A DNA stretch of 64,000 bases from Rhizobium sullae (GTDB lineage Bacteria > Pseudomonadota > Alphaproteobacteria > Rhizobiales > Rhizobiaceae): the NCBI RefSeq assembly GCF_025200715.1, contig NZ_CP104143.1, positions 3,626,001 to 3,690,000 on the forward strand, written 5' to 3'. Within the stretch, counting starts at the first letter, position 1, and each line of letters begins with the position of its first letter. Below the pieces are notes generated by a model. The model was not told the DNA's origin and did no database searches. It was given only the letters and a program-made list of their open reading frames with translations. This document shows, one piece after another, positions 8,972-19,683 of the stretch. The position numbers were made by a program, and so were the translations under genes.

Positions 8972-9673
8972 ATGAGTTCAAACGACTTCATCACTTTGTT
9001 TTTCCTTGTGGCTGCGGTGCTGATTTTTTTTCAGCTCCGCAGTGTTCTCGGGCGCCGCACGGGAAATGAGAAGCCGCCGCGCGATCTTTTCACGCCGCGC
9101 GATGCCGCCGGCCCTGAGCATTCCGATGCCGGCAAGGTCGTAACGCTACCCCGCCGCGATACGCCCGCAGAAGAGGACGATCGCTTTGCGGCGATCGACG
9201 CTTTCGCCCCTGCCGGCACGCCGCTCAATGAATCTCTCCGCGCACTCAGCAAGGTCGATCCGTCCTTCGATCCAAAGGAATTCCTGAACGGCGCGAAAAT
9301 GGCCTACGAAATGATCGTCATGGCTTATGCCGACGGCGACAGAAAAACGTTGAAGAATCTTTTGTCCCGCGAGGTTTATGAAGGTTTTGACGCGGCGATC
9401 ACGGATCGCGAGGCCAAGGGCGAAAAGGTGAAATCCACCTTCGTCGGCATCGATAAGGCGGACATCACCCAGGCGGAAGCCAGAGGCAGCGAGGCACAGA
9501 TTACGATCCGTATCGCCAGCCAGCTGATCTCCGCGACCTATGACAAGGCCGACAAGCTGATAGAGGGCGACGCCGAGAACGTAGCTGAGGTCAATGACAT
9601 CTGGACCTTCGCTCGTGATACGCGCTCGCGCGACCCCAATTGGAAGCTCGTGGCAACCGAATCGGAAACATGA
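8972..9673 (+). CDS. timA: Tim44/TimA-type putative adaptor protein
   Basis: This 233-residue protein has one N-terminal membrane segment (about 5-22), a charged linker, and a C-terminal Tim44-like domain (about 90-230). The domain includes FLNGAKMAYEMIVMAYADGDRKTLK and VNDIWTFARDTRSRDPNWKLV. Tim44 in mitochondria tethers Hsp70 to the import pore; the bacterial proteins are peripheral or membrane adaptors of unsettled role. It overlaps mltA by four bases. A possible 10-codon leader ORF (8943-8975), stopping across this start codon, is discussed as a finding. Confidence 0.85.
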   Translation: MSSNDFITLFFLVAAVLIFFQLRSVLGRRTGNEKPPRDLFTPRDAAGPEHSDAGKVVTLPRRDTPAEEDDRFAAIDAFAPAGTPLNESLRALSKVDPSFDPKEFLNGAKMAYEMIVMAYADGDRKTLKNLLSREVYEGFDAAITDREAKGEKVKSTFVGIDKADITQAEARGSEAQITIRIASQLISATYDKADKLIEGDAENVAEVNDIWTFARDTRSRDPNWKLVATESET

Positions 9674-10788
9674 GTGACAATAAAGCGGACTTCGTTCTGC
9701 AAGCTGTCGATTTCGATGAACTCAAAGGCTGGAGGGATGACGATCCCTCCAGCCTTTTTGAAGTCATGGAAACCTGTCGCCGCCAAATTGCCGGCAGGAA
9801 ACCGTACCGCACCGGATCGCTGGGGCTGAGCGCCGACGATCTTTTGCCTTTGCTACAAGCCGCCCGAAATGCGAAACCCGCCTCCGCTTCCGAGGCCCGA
9901 TCCTTCTTTGAACAGAATTGTCGGGCGTTTCTCATCAGAAGAGGCGACGGTCGGCGGGGTTTCGTTACGGCCTTTTACGAGCCGGAGATCGCCGTTTCCG
10001 GCAAGCCCGATTCTACTTATCGCTTCCCCTTCTACAGACGGCCTGACGATCTGATCGAGCTCGACAATAGCAACCGCCCCGCAGGCCTCGATTCATCTTA
10101 TGCCTTCGGCCGCCTCGAGGATGGAGAGATAAGCGGCTATCCCGACCGGCAGGCGATCGACCAAGGCTTCCTCGACGGCCGAGGCCTTGAAATCGCTTGG
10201 GCCAAATCCAAGGTCGATGTTTTCTTCGTGCATGTGCAAGGTGCGGCACGTCTGCGCTATCCGGATGGACGGACGGCTCGGATCACATATGCGGCAAAGG
10301 CCGGACATCCCTTCTCTGCCATTGGCAAGCTCTTGGTCGATCGCGGTGAAATCGATCGTGCGAATATCTCCATGCAGTCGATCCGCGCTTGGCTCGCAGC
10401 GCATCCAGAAGAGGTCGATGAGGTTCTCTGGCACAATCGATCTTATATTTTCTTCCTCGAGGCGCCGGTTGCCGATTCCGAAGCTGGACCGGTTGCAGCA
10501 GCGAAAGTGCCGTTGCTGGCCGGACGATCGCTTGCGGTCGACCGCCTGATACATACCTTCGGCTTTCCCTTCTTCATCCGCTCTGAAAGCCTGACCCACC
10601 TTGATAATGGGAGGCCGTTCCAGCGTTTGATGCTTGCCTTGGACACGGGCTCTGCGATCGTTGGTCCTGCGCGCGGCGATATTTTTACGGGTTCCGGCGA
10701 TGAAGCGGGCGAACTGGCGGGTACGGTGCGCAACGACGCAGACTTTGCCATCTTGATTCCGAACGCAGCGGCTGGAAGGTTCGGCTGA
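9670..10788 (+). CDS. mltA: murein lytic transglycosylase A
   Basis: This 372-residue enzyme cleaves peptidoglycan glycan strands to 1,6-anhydro-muropeptides. The MltA domain (GFVTAFYEPEIAVSG onward, about 108-255) and the C-terminal 3D domain with MLALDTGSAIVGPARGDIF are present, including the catalytic-type aspartate in DTGSAI. The ATG at 9670 overlaps the timA stop (ATGA). No signal peptide or lipobox is evident at this start, although the enzyme's substrate is periplasmic. An upstream in-frame start at 9640 would not add one. Confidence 0.9.
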   Translation: MSDNKADFVLQAVDFDELKGWRDDDPSSLFEVMETCRRQIAGRKPYRTGSLGLSADDLLPLLQAARNAKPASASEARSFFEQNCRAFLIRRGDGRRGFVTAFYEPEIAVSGKPDSTYRFPFYRRPDDLIELDNSNRPAGLDSSYAFGRLEDGEISGYPDRQAIDQGFLDGRGLEIAWAKSKVDVFFVHVQGAARLRYPDGRTARITYAAKAGHPFSAIGKLLVDRGEIDRANISMQSIRAWLAAHPEEVDEVLWHNRSYIFFLEAPVADSEAGPVAAAKVPLLAGRSLAVDRLIHTFGFPFFIRSESLTHLDNGRPFQRLMLALDTGSAIVGPARGDIFTGSGDEAGELAGTVRNDADFAILIPNAAAGRFG

Positions 10789-11351
10789 TGACGAGGGACC
10801 GCAAGCTCAGCACGGACGAGCGAATTCTGTGGGGCAAGGTTGCGCGCAGCACGCGACCGCTTGCCGGAAAAAAAGGCGAGCTCACCGAACTTGATGCCTT
10901 TCTGGCGAAAGCCGAAACCGAGGCCGGGAATGCCGAGCAGAAATCATCTGCCGAAATGGAAGCGCAAGCCGCAACCCCGCGTGCAGCAACAAAGCAGCCG
11001 TCCAGCACCCATCATCCGCTGGAGCGGCCAGTCAAACGTAAGATTGCAAAAGGCAGGCTGGCACTGGAGGCGCGTATCGATCTCCATGGCCTGGTGCAAA
11101 GCGAAGCGCATGTCATGCTTCTCGATTTCCTCATCCGCGCGCATGAGCGCGGCATGCGGCATGTGCTGGTGATCACCGGCAAGGGCAGTTCGATGGGAAG
11201 CGAAGGCGCGTTGAAAAGGGCCGTTCCGTTTTGGTTTTCGAAGCCGGAATTCCGCTATTTGATTTCGTCTTACGAAGCGGCTGCGCAGCACCACGGCGGC
11301 GAGGGGGCGCTTTATATCCGGCTCTCCCGGCGGCAGGGGGACAGGTCATGA
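10788..11351 (+). CDS. Smr/MutS2 C-terminal domain protein
   Basis: This 187-residue protein has a charged N-terminal half and a C-terminal Smr domain (about 95-185). The signature pieces are RIDLHGLVQSEAH and HVLVITGKGS. Smr domains in other proteins have nicking endonuclease or nucleic-acid-binding activity; stand-alone forms are mostly uncharacterised. Its start overlaps the mltA stop (TGATG) and its stop overlaps the HTH gene start, so the timA-mltA-smr-HTH genes look like one operon. Confidence 0.88.
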   Translation: MTRDRKLSTDERILWGKVARSTRPLAGKKGELTELDAFLAKAETEAGNAEQKSSAEMEAQAATPRAATKQPSSTHHPLERPVKRKIAKGRLALEARIDLHGLVQSEAHVMLLDFLIRAHERGMRHVLVITGKGSSMGSEGALKRAVPFWFSKPEFRYLISSYEAAAQHHGGEGALYIRLSRRQGDRS

Positions 11352-11725
11352 CGCCGTTCGGTGAAGCAGTTCGAAAGCTTCGGGTCCGCAAGGGCGTATC
11401 GCAAAAGCAGATGGCAGCGGCGCTCAATGTCTCGCCCGCATATCTCTCCGCACTCGAACACGGAAAGCGCGGCCTGCCGACCTTCGACCTGCTTCAGCGG
11501 ATCGCCGGCTATTTCAACATCATCTGGGATGAAGCCGAAGAACTCTTCCTGCTCGCCCGCGCATCGGACCCGCGCGTGGTGATCGATACCTCGGGTCTGC
11601 CCCCCGAATATACGGCGTTTACCAATCGTTTGGCGGCCCGGATTCGCAACCTTGACAGGGCAGCTTTGGCCGAGCTAGCGGCTATGCTTGAAAATCTCGC
11701 TAAAGCTGACGGAAAAGCGTCATAA
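11348..11725 (+). CDS. small XRE-family helix-turn-helix regulator
   Basis: The 125-residue protein has an N-terminal HTH_3/XRE domain (about 7-62) with QKQMAAALNVSPAYLSALEHG as the recognition-helix region. The C-terminal segment is of unknown fold. The ATG at 11348 overlaps the smr stop; longer in-frame extensions would intrude into smr and lack family similarity. It lies 134 bp upstream of gyrB. Its targets are unknown; the palindromes ahead of gyrB are possible candidates but nothing proves it. Confidence 0.85.
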   Translation: MTPFGEAVRKLRVRKGVSQKQMAAALNVSPAYLSALEHGKRGLPTFDLLQRIAGYFNIIWDEAEELFLLARASDPRVVIDTSGLPPEYTAFTNRLAARIRNLDRAALAELAAMLENLAKADGKAS

Positions 11726-11810
11726 TCCCCTGCTTTATGCCCGATTAGCAGGCTCTACCATTGGGAATGGTGCTCAAAAACCTTATATTCCGGAATGAAA
11801 AAGGCTGGTG

Positions 11811-14295
<2,485 letters not shown>

Positions 14296-14309
14296 TTGAT
14301 TCCTTGTGC

Positions 14310-14339
14310 AAAAAGGCACGCTCACTGGAGCGCCTTTTT
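14310..14339 (+). terminator. Rho-independent terminator of gyrB
   Basis: AAAAAGG and CGCTC arms pair with GAGCG and CCTTTTT, with a 2-nt bulge and 4-nt loop, ending in five Ts. It lies 15 bp after the gyrB stop and may also serve the convergent nitroreductase gene, because the arms are flanked by A- and T-runs. Confidence 0.85.
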
Positions 14340-14352
14340 GTTTCGGCAGGGG

Positions 14353-14946
14353 TCAATTGGCAATGAATTTTCCGTTGAAGGCCACCTCGGCAAGCGGCAT
14401 GCGCTGGCTTGGCACTTCGCGTGCCTGGTTGCGTTCCGATAGTACGCTTTTGTCGCCAAGGCGGCCGATGGCTATGCCGGCCTCGACGCGATAGCCTTCC
14501 GGGATAGCGAAGGCTTGCCTGATCTCGTCGTGTTTGATTCCACCCATGCCGTGGGCGTAGAAGCCTGAAAAGCGTGCCTGCATGGCGAGATGCCCCCACG
14601 CGGCCCCGGCGTCGAACGAATGGGTATAGCGCGGTTTGTTCTCCGAGAAATCGCCGCTGAAACTGCGTGAGATAACGAAGATCAATGCAGAAGCATTCTT
14701 TGCCCATTCCTGGTTCGATTCGACGAGCAGGCCAAGATGCTTCTCGAAATGTTCCGTGCCCTTAAGGGCGTAGATGAAGCGCCAAGGCTGCTGATTGCTG
14801 GAAGATGGCGCCCAATGCGCTGCGTCCAGGATCGTCAGCAATTGCTCTTCGGTTATGATTTCGCCGGTGAAAGCCCGTGGCGACCAGCGATCGAGAAACA
14901 TCGCATCGATCGGATATTCGGATGTGCGGCTATTGGTTGCGGTCAT
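14353..14946 (-). CDS. nitroreductase-family flavoprotein
   Basis: This 197-residue FMN-dependent oxidoreductase has the nitroreductase fold. RWSPRAFTGEIITEEQL (about 20-36) and AHWAPSSSNQQPWRF are the FMN-binding segments, and GHLAMQARFSGFYAHGMGG lies in the core. The physiological substrate cannot be inferred. The ATG at 14946 (MTATNSRTSEYP) is chosen because the domain starts just after it and GGAAA precedes it. The frame stays open upstream to 15108, but that stretch resembles no protein. It is convergent with gyrB. Confidence 0.88.
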   Translation of the reverse strand: MTATNSRTSEYPIDAMFLDRWSPRAFTGEIITEEQLLTILDAAHWAPSSSNQQPWRFIYALKGTEHFEKHLGLLVESNQEWAKNASALIFVISRSFSGDFSENKPRYTHSFDAGAAWGHLAMQARFSGFYAHGMGGIKHDEIRQAFAIPEGYRVEAGIAIGRLGDKSVLSERNQAREVPSQRMPLAEVAFNGKFIAN

Positions 14947-15181
14947 CTTGTTTCCGGCTATTGGTTGAGGGCGCTGGAGCGAATGATATTGCCCGCCAAC
15001 GAGAGCTTTGCAAGCAAACGGATTGCCGCAGATGTTTATCATTTCATTCAATCCGGCGCGCCAATTCAGTTCCGGCGAAATTATTAACAATGCGTACCGC
15101 TTCAGCAAAAAGCCGTAATGACACGCTTAGTCGACTGGTTCATAGGTGATGGAGTCCGTTTTCGATGAGGAGGAGATTTTT

Positions 15182-16024
15182 ATGAAGTTGATGCGCGTTG
15201 GCGAACCGGGCCGTGAAAAACCGGCGCTACTCGATTCCGATGGCAAGATCCGCGATCTTTCGGCGCATGTTTCCGACGTCGGTGGTGAAGCGATTTCGCC
15301 GGCAGGTCTTGCAAAGATCGCAGCGCTCGACACGAAGAGCCTCCCGGAATTGACTCCGGGCCGTATTGGCGCCTGTGTTGCGGGCACCGGGAAATTCATC
15401 TGTATTGGCCTAAATTTCTCTGATCACGCTGCCGAAACTGGCGCAACGGTTCCGCCGGAACCGATCATTTTCATGAAGGCCACCTCCGCGATCGTCGGCC
15501 CCAACGACAACGTCGTCATCCCGCGAGGCTCGGAAAAGACCGATTGGGAGGTTGAACTCGGCGTTGTCATCGGAAAGACAGCAAAATATGTCACCGAAGC
15601 CGAAGCGCTGGACTACGTTGCCGGCTATTGCGTCTCCAATGATGTCTCGGAGCGCGCATTCCAGACGGAACGCTCCGGCCAGTGGACTAAGGGCAAATCC
15701 TGCGACACCTTCGGCCCGATCGGCCCCTGGCTCGTTACGAAGGATGAGATCGCCGATCCGCAGAATCTCGGCATGTGGCTGAAGGTCAACGACGAGACGA
15801 TGCAGAGCGGGTCGTCGAGGACGATGGTCTACGGGGTCGCTTATCTGGTCTCTTATCTCAGCCAATTCATGTCGCTGCATCCGGGCGATGTGATTTCCAC
15901 CGGTACGCCGCCGGGCGTCGGCATGGGTTTGAAGCCGCCGCGTTACCTCAAGGCTGGCGATGTCGTCGAACTTGGAATCGAAGGCCTCGGCACGCAGAAG
16001 CAGACCTTTGTCGCGGATCGCTGA
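15182..16024 (+). CDS. fumarylacetoacetate hydrolase-family protein
   Basis: This 280-residue protein belongs to the FAH superfamily, which cleaves C-C or hydrolyses beta-diketo acids with a divalent metal. The metal-binding EVELGVVIG motif is near 122-130, with the matching glutamate-rich WEVE and aspartate-containing segments. GDVISTGTPPGVGMG is the family's C-terminal signature. The start at 15182 has GAGGAG 8 bp upstream. Relatives are annotated as ureidoglycolate lyase or 2,4-diketo-3-deoxy-fuconate hydrolase, but there is no linked pathway here to choose between them. Confidence 0.9.
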   Translation: MKLMRVGEPGREKPALLDSDGKIRDLSAHVSDVGGEAISPAGLAKIAALDTKSLPELTPGRIGACVAGTGKFICIGLNFSDHAAETGATVPPEPIIFMKATSAIVGPNDNVVIPRGSEKTDWEVELGVVIGKTAKYVTEAEALDYVAGYCVSNDVSERAFQTERSGQWTKGKSCDTFGPIGPWLVTKDEIADPQNLGMWLKVNDETMQSGSSRTMVYGVAYLVSYLSQFMSLHPGDVISTGTPPGVGMGLKPPRYLKAGDVVELGIEGLGTQKQTFVADR

Positions 16025-16059
16025 AACTGTCCGATCTTTAACAATTGTGAGTGTATCAT

Positions 16060-16092
16060 ATGCCGGGAATCACATTTCCGGCATTTCTTTTT
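16060..16092 (+). terminator. Rho-independent terminator after the FAH-family gene
   Basis: ATGCCGGGAA / TTTCCGGCAT forms a 10-bp stem with one G-U pair and a 5-nt loop, followed by TTCTTTTTG. Confidence 0.8.
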
Positions 16093-16110
16093 GCGATGCG
16101 GATGCCTATG

Positions 16111-16124
16111 TTGCTATGCAGCAA
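16111..16124. promoter_or_regulatory. inverted repeat upstream of the PHB depolymerase gene
   Basis: TTGCT-ATGC-AGCAA lies about 100 bp before phaZ. Alphaproteobacterial PhaR recognises GC-rich TGC/GCA inverted repeats, so this is a possible PhaR-type operator, but the match is short. Confidence 0.3.
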
Positions 16125-16225
16125 AAGCCTGTTACTCTCAATTGAAGTGCCCGCAAACGATGGAAAGAAGTGGATGGCTTGCCTGACGGCGCTGTCCTTT
16201 CCGCAAAAGAAAGGTGGCGCAAATC

Positions 16226-17497
16226 ATGTTTTATCAGCTCTATGAATTGAACCATGCTGCGATGGCGCCGTTCCGCGCTGCCGCCGATGCGATGCGGCTT
16301 GTTTATGCCAACCCGCTCAATCCATTTTCGCAAACGCCGTACGGCCGCGCGATAGCCGCAAGTCTCGAAATGTTCGAGCGGACGACGCGCCGCTACGGCA
16401 AGCCGGCGTTCGGACTGAAGGAAACAGTCGTCGGAGACAGGAAGGTCGCAGTGCGCGAAGAGATCGTCTGGTCGCGCGCCTTTTGCAATCTTCTGCATTT
16501 TGCGCGCAACACGCCGTCCGGTCACCGCGATCCTCGAATATTAATCGTTGCGCCGATGTCCGGTCACTATGCAACGCTGCTTCGCGGTACAGTCGAAGCG
16601 CTGCTTCCGAGCGCCGATATCTTTATTACCGATTGGATCGATGCCCGCATGGTGCCGATGACGGAAGGCACTTTCGATTTCGACGACTATGTCGATTACG
16701 TCATCGAGATGCTGCATTTCCTCGGCCCTGATACGCATGTCGTTGCGGTATGCCAGCCCTCCGTGCCCGTTCTGGCGGCGGCTGCGGTGATGGAAGAGGC
16801 AAATGATCCGCTATCGCCGTCTTCGATGACACTGATGGGCGGGCCGATCGATACACGCATCAATCCGACAGCGGTCAATAAACTCGCAGAGGAAAGGCCG
16901 CTCGAGTGGTTTGCCGAAAACGCAATCATGAATGTGCCGTGGCCGCAGCCTGGCTTCATGCGCCCGGTCTATCCGGGCTTCCTGCAGCTCTCCGGCTTCA
17001 TGTCGATGAACCTCGACCGCCACGTCATCGCTCACAAGGAGTTCTTCATGCATCTCGTGAAGAATGACGGCGAGCCCGAAAAGCACCGCGATTTCTATGA
17101 CGAATATCTTGCCGTGATGGACCTGACCGCGGAATTCTACCTGCAGACGGTCGATCAGGTTTTCATGAAGCACTCTCTGCCGAAGGGAGAGTTGATCCAT
17201 CGTGGCAAGCGCGTCGATCCGGCCGCAATCCGCAATGTTGCGCTCCTGACCGTGGAGGGCGAGAACGACGACATTTCCGGTGTGGGCCAGACGAAGGCGG
17301 CGCAGACGATCTGCATCAACATCCCGGACGACATGCGCATGCACTACCTTCAACCGGACGTCGGCCACTACGGCGTCTTCAACGGATCACGCTTCCGTAG
17401 CGAGATCGCGCCGCGTATCGTCAACTTCGTCCGCGAACACTCTCGCTCAGGAAAGCCGGCCGTAAAGCGCGTCATCAGGGGCGGCAAATCCGCCTGA
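16226..17497 (+). CDS. phaZ: intracellular polyhydroxybutyrate depolymerase
   Basis: This 423-residue PhaZ-type enzyme mobilises stored poly-3-hydroxybutyrate. The lipase-box equivalent reads VCQPSVP with the nucleophilic cysteine at 176, as in Ralstonia PhaZa1. The catalytic histidine is expected in DVGHYGVFNGSRF near 380. No signal peptide is present, as expected for an intracellular form. The ATG at 16226 has AAAGG upstream; a GTG four codons earlier is possible. It stands alone between two terminator-flanked genes. PHB metabolism is a common rhizobial trait. Confidence 0.93.
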   Translation: MFYQLYELNHAAMAPFRAAADAMRLVYANPLNPFSQTPYGRAIAASLEMFERTTRRYGKPAFGLKETVVGDRKVAVREEIVWSRAFCNLLHFARNTPSGHRDPRILIVAPMSGHYATLLRGTVEALLPSADIFITDWIDARMVPMTEGTFDFDDYVDYVIEMLHFLGPDTHVVAVCQPSVPVLAAAAVMEEANDPLSPSSMTLMGGPIDTRINPTAVNKLAEERPLEWFAENAIMNVPWPQPGFMRPVYPGFLQLSGFMSMNLDRHVIAHKEFFMHLVKNDGEPEKHRDFYDEYLAVMDLTAEFYLQTVDQVFMKHSLPKGELIHRGKRVDPAAIRNVALLTVEGENDDISGVGQTKAAQTICINIPDDMRMHYLQPDVGHYGVFNGSRFRSEIAPRIVNFVREHSRSGKPAVKRVIRGGKSA

Positions 17498-17641
17498 GTT
17501 AGAGGATGCTGATTTAATGCTGCTCGTTCAAGGCCTTGTCCGATTTCGCGGGCAATCGTCTTGAAGGGCTGGCTGGCGGTTACCACATCGATTTTCAGCG
17601 TTCGGTATTCCGCCGGGCGCAGAAAGCGAGGATAACGCACG

Positions 17642-18076
17642 ATGAACCAGTCAGCATTGCTTCGCCCGGATTGGACTCCGGCCACCGTTGCGTTGATGGT
17701 GCTCGGCTTCGTGGTCTTCTGGCCTCTGGGCCTGGCCATGCTTGCCTATATCATCTTCGGCGAGCGCCTTCGTGGTTTCAAGCGCGATGCGAATAATGCG
17801 ACCGACGGCTTCTTTGCCGGCTGCCGCCGTTCGCATGGCCGCTACCGCCCGCATTTTTCGACCGGCAACGTCGCCTTTGACGATTGGCGGAAGGCCGAGC
17901 TTGACCGTATTGAGGAAGAGCGTCGTAAGCTCGATGAAATGCGTGAGGAATTCGATACCTATATGCGCGAGCTTCGCCGCGCGAAGGATCAGGAAGAGTT
18001 CGACCGTTTCATGCGCGACCGCAAGAATTCAAAGCGCAATGACAACGGACCCGCTGCCGAATATCAGACGCCTTAA
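17642..18076 (+). CDS. DUF2852 membrane protein
   Basis: This is a 144-residue protein of unknown function. It has one hydrophobic segment (about 14-41, VALMVLGFVVFWPLGLAML) and a long charged C-terminal coiled-coil-like stretch rich in Glu, Arg and Lys (about 80-135). The pattern fits DUF2852, found almost only in alphaproteobacteria. It follows phaZ after 144 bp and is closed by a terminator. No function can be proposed from context. Confidence 0.8.
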   Translation: MNQSALLRPDWTPATVALMVLGFVVFWPLGLAMLAYIIFGERLRGFKRDANNATDGFFAGCRRSHGRYRPHFSTGNVAFDDWRKAELDRIEEERRKLDEMREEFDTYMRELRRAKDQEEFDRFMRDRKNSKRNDNGPAAEYQTP

Positions 18077-18097
18077 CGGTGTCCGTAGATGATCAGC

Positions 18098-18126
18098 AAA
18101 CCGGCATCAACGATGCCGGTTTTTCT
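18098..18126 (+). terminator. Rho-independent terminator after the DUF2852 gene
   Basis: AAACCGGCATC / GATGCCGGTTT forms an 11-bp stem with a 3-nt loop and a T-rich tail. Confidence 0.85.
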
Positions 18127-18170
18127 TTTTCTATGCCGGATTAGCTGCGAATCGTATAGAAAAAGCACTT

Positions 18171-18935
18171 ATGTTTCCGCTCCTTTCCAAACCGAGACGT
18201 ACCGTTGCGCGAAAACCTGCTCCGCCCGAAACGCGGACGCTGGACGTTGCAGGCAGGCTGATGCCGCTCACCATCAAGCATCATGACCGCGCAACCCGCA
18301 TTACGCTGCGTATCGAGCCCGGCGGCAGGGCGCTGAAAATGACGGTACCGAAGGGCCTTGCGCAGCGCGAGGTCAATGCCTTCCTCGATCGTCATCAGGG
18401 ATGGCTGCTGACGAAACTGGCAAAGTTCTCCATCGACAGCGCGCTTTGTGACGGCCGTGAAATTCTGCTCCGGGGCGTCAAGCACCGGATCGAACACACG
18501 GGCAGTCTGCGCGGCCTGACCGAGGCGGTCATGGTCGATGGCCGGCATATGCTCAGGGTCAGTGGCCTACCGGAACATCTTGGCCGCCGGATCGCAACCT
18601 TTCTGAAGAAGGAGGCGCGGGCCGACCTCGAGCGGCTCGCCCGCTTCCACGCCCATTCGATCCAAGCGCCGGTCAAATCGATCTCCATCAAAGACACCCG
18701 CAGCCGCTGGGGCTCATGCTCGTCGGAAGGAAACTTGAGTTTTTCCTGGCGCATCGTCATGGCGCCGGCCTCAGTGATCGATTATCTGGCGGCCCACGAA
18801 GTCGCGCACCTCAAGGAAATGAATCACGGCCCGCGTTTCTGGGCGCTCTGCGAAAAGCTCTGCCCGCATATGGAAGAGGCGAAATCCTGGCTGAAGCGCT
18901 ACGGAAGCCAGCTTCACGCAATTGACTTTGATTGA
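18171..18935 (+). CDS. YgjP-like zinc metallopeptidase-domain protein
   Basis: This 254-residue protein of the YgjP/DUF45 (SprT/WLM-like) family has the zinc-binding motif HEVAHLKEMNH near 205-215. It is preceded by SRWGSCSSEGNLSFSWRIVMAP, the family signature. Bacterial members are predicted cytoplasmic metallopeptidases with no firmly known substrate. It starts 45 bp after the preceding terminator and so probably has its own promoter in that short gap or within the upstream gene. Confidence 0.85.
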   Translation: MFPLLSKPRRTVARKPAPPETRTLDVAGRLMPLTIKHHDRATRITLRIEPGGRALKMTVPKGLAQREVNAFLDRHQGWLLTKLAKFSIDSALCDGREILLRGVKHRIEHTGSLRGLTEAVMVDGRHMLRVSGLPEHLGRRIATFLKKEARADLERLARFHAHSIQAPVKSISIKDTRSRWGSCSSEGNLSFSWRIVMAPASVIDYLAAHEVAHLKEMNHGPRFWALCEKLCPHMEEAKSWLKRYGSQLHAIDFD

Positions 18936-19012
18936 GCGCATAGCCGCGGTAAATTAAAGCCTCAGTCGCAAATTGGCTCGACTCTTTTGCCTTTTCGTGT
19001 CACTCCGCTGCC

Positions 19013-19681
19013 ATGAAACCCGATATCAAAATCTGCGGCCTGAAGAGCGCTGAAGCGATCGATCGCGCGGTGAATCGCGGCGCGAGCCATATCGGTTTTA
19101 TCTTCTTCGAGAAGAGCCCGCGTTATATCGAGCCGGATCTTGCCGGAAAGCTTGCCGATCCCGTCCGCGGCAAAGCGAAGATCGTCGCCGTCACAGTTGA
19201 TCCGACCAATGACGAACTCGATGAAATCGTCGCGCTTTTGAAGCCGGACATGATCCAGCTTCACGGTAATGAGAGCCCGGAACGCGTCTTGACGATAAAA
19301 GCCGTCTACGGTCTGCCAATCATGAAGGCATTCTCCATTCGCAGCGCCGATGATCTGAAGCCGGTTGAGGCTTATATTGGGATTGCTGACCGGTTTCTGT
19401 TCGACGCCAAACCGCCGAAAGGATCCGAACTACCCGGCGGCAACGGGGTTTCCTTCGATTGGAGTCTGCTCGGCTGGCTTGACGACGGCGTGGATTACAT
19501 GCTTTCCGGTGGGCTGAACAAGGACAACATTGCCGAAGCGCTGGCGATCACCAAAGCGCCGGGTATCGACGGCTCCTCCGGCGTCGAAAGCGCGCCCGGC
19601 GTGAAGAGCGTTGCCATGATCGATGATTTTTTCGATGCGGTCGAGAGGGCTTGCGAGCCTGAAACGGCCTCAAGGAGTTGA
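19013..19681 (+). CDS. trpF: phosphoribosylanthranilate isomerase
   Basis: This 222-residue TIM-barrel enzyme performs the Amadori rearrangement in tryptophan synthesis. [11 protein letters not shown] at 6-16 carries the catalytic cysteine. The aspartate-bearing [17 protein letters not shown] and the phosphate-binding [10 protein letters not shown] are present. It begins a trpF-trpB-trpA run and ends two bases before the trpB start. The trpE, trpD and trpC genes are elsewhere, as usual in rhizobia. Confidence 0.96.
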   Translation: MKPDIKICGLKSAEAIDRAVNRGASHIGFIFFEKSPRYIEPDLAGKLADPVRGKAKIVAVTVDPTNDELDEIVALLKPDMIQLHGNESPERVLTIKAVYGLPIMKAFSIRSADDLKPVEAYIGIADRFLFDAKPPKGSELPGGNGVSFDWSLLGWLDDGVDYMLSGGLNKDNIAEALAITKAPGIDGSSGVESAPGVKSVAMIDDFFDAVERACEPETASRS

Positions 19682-19683
19682 GA

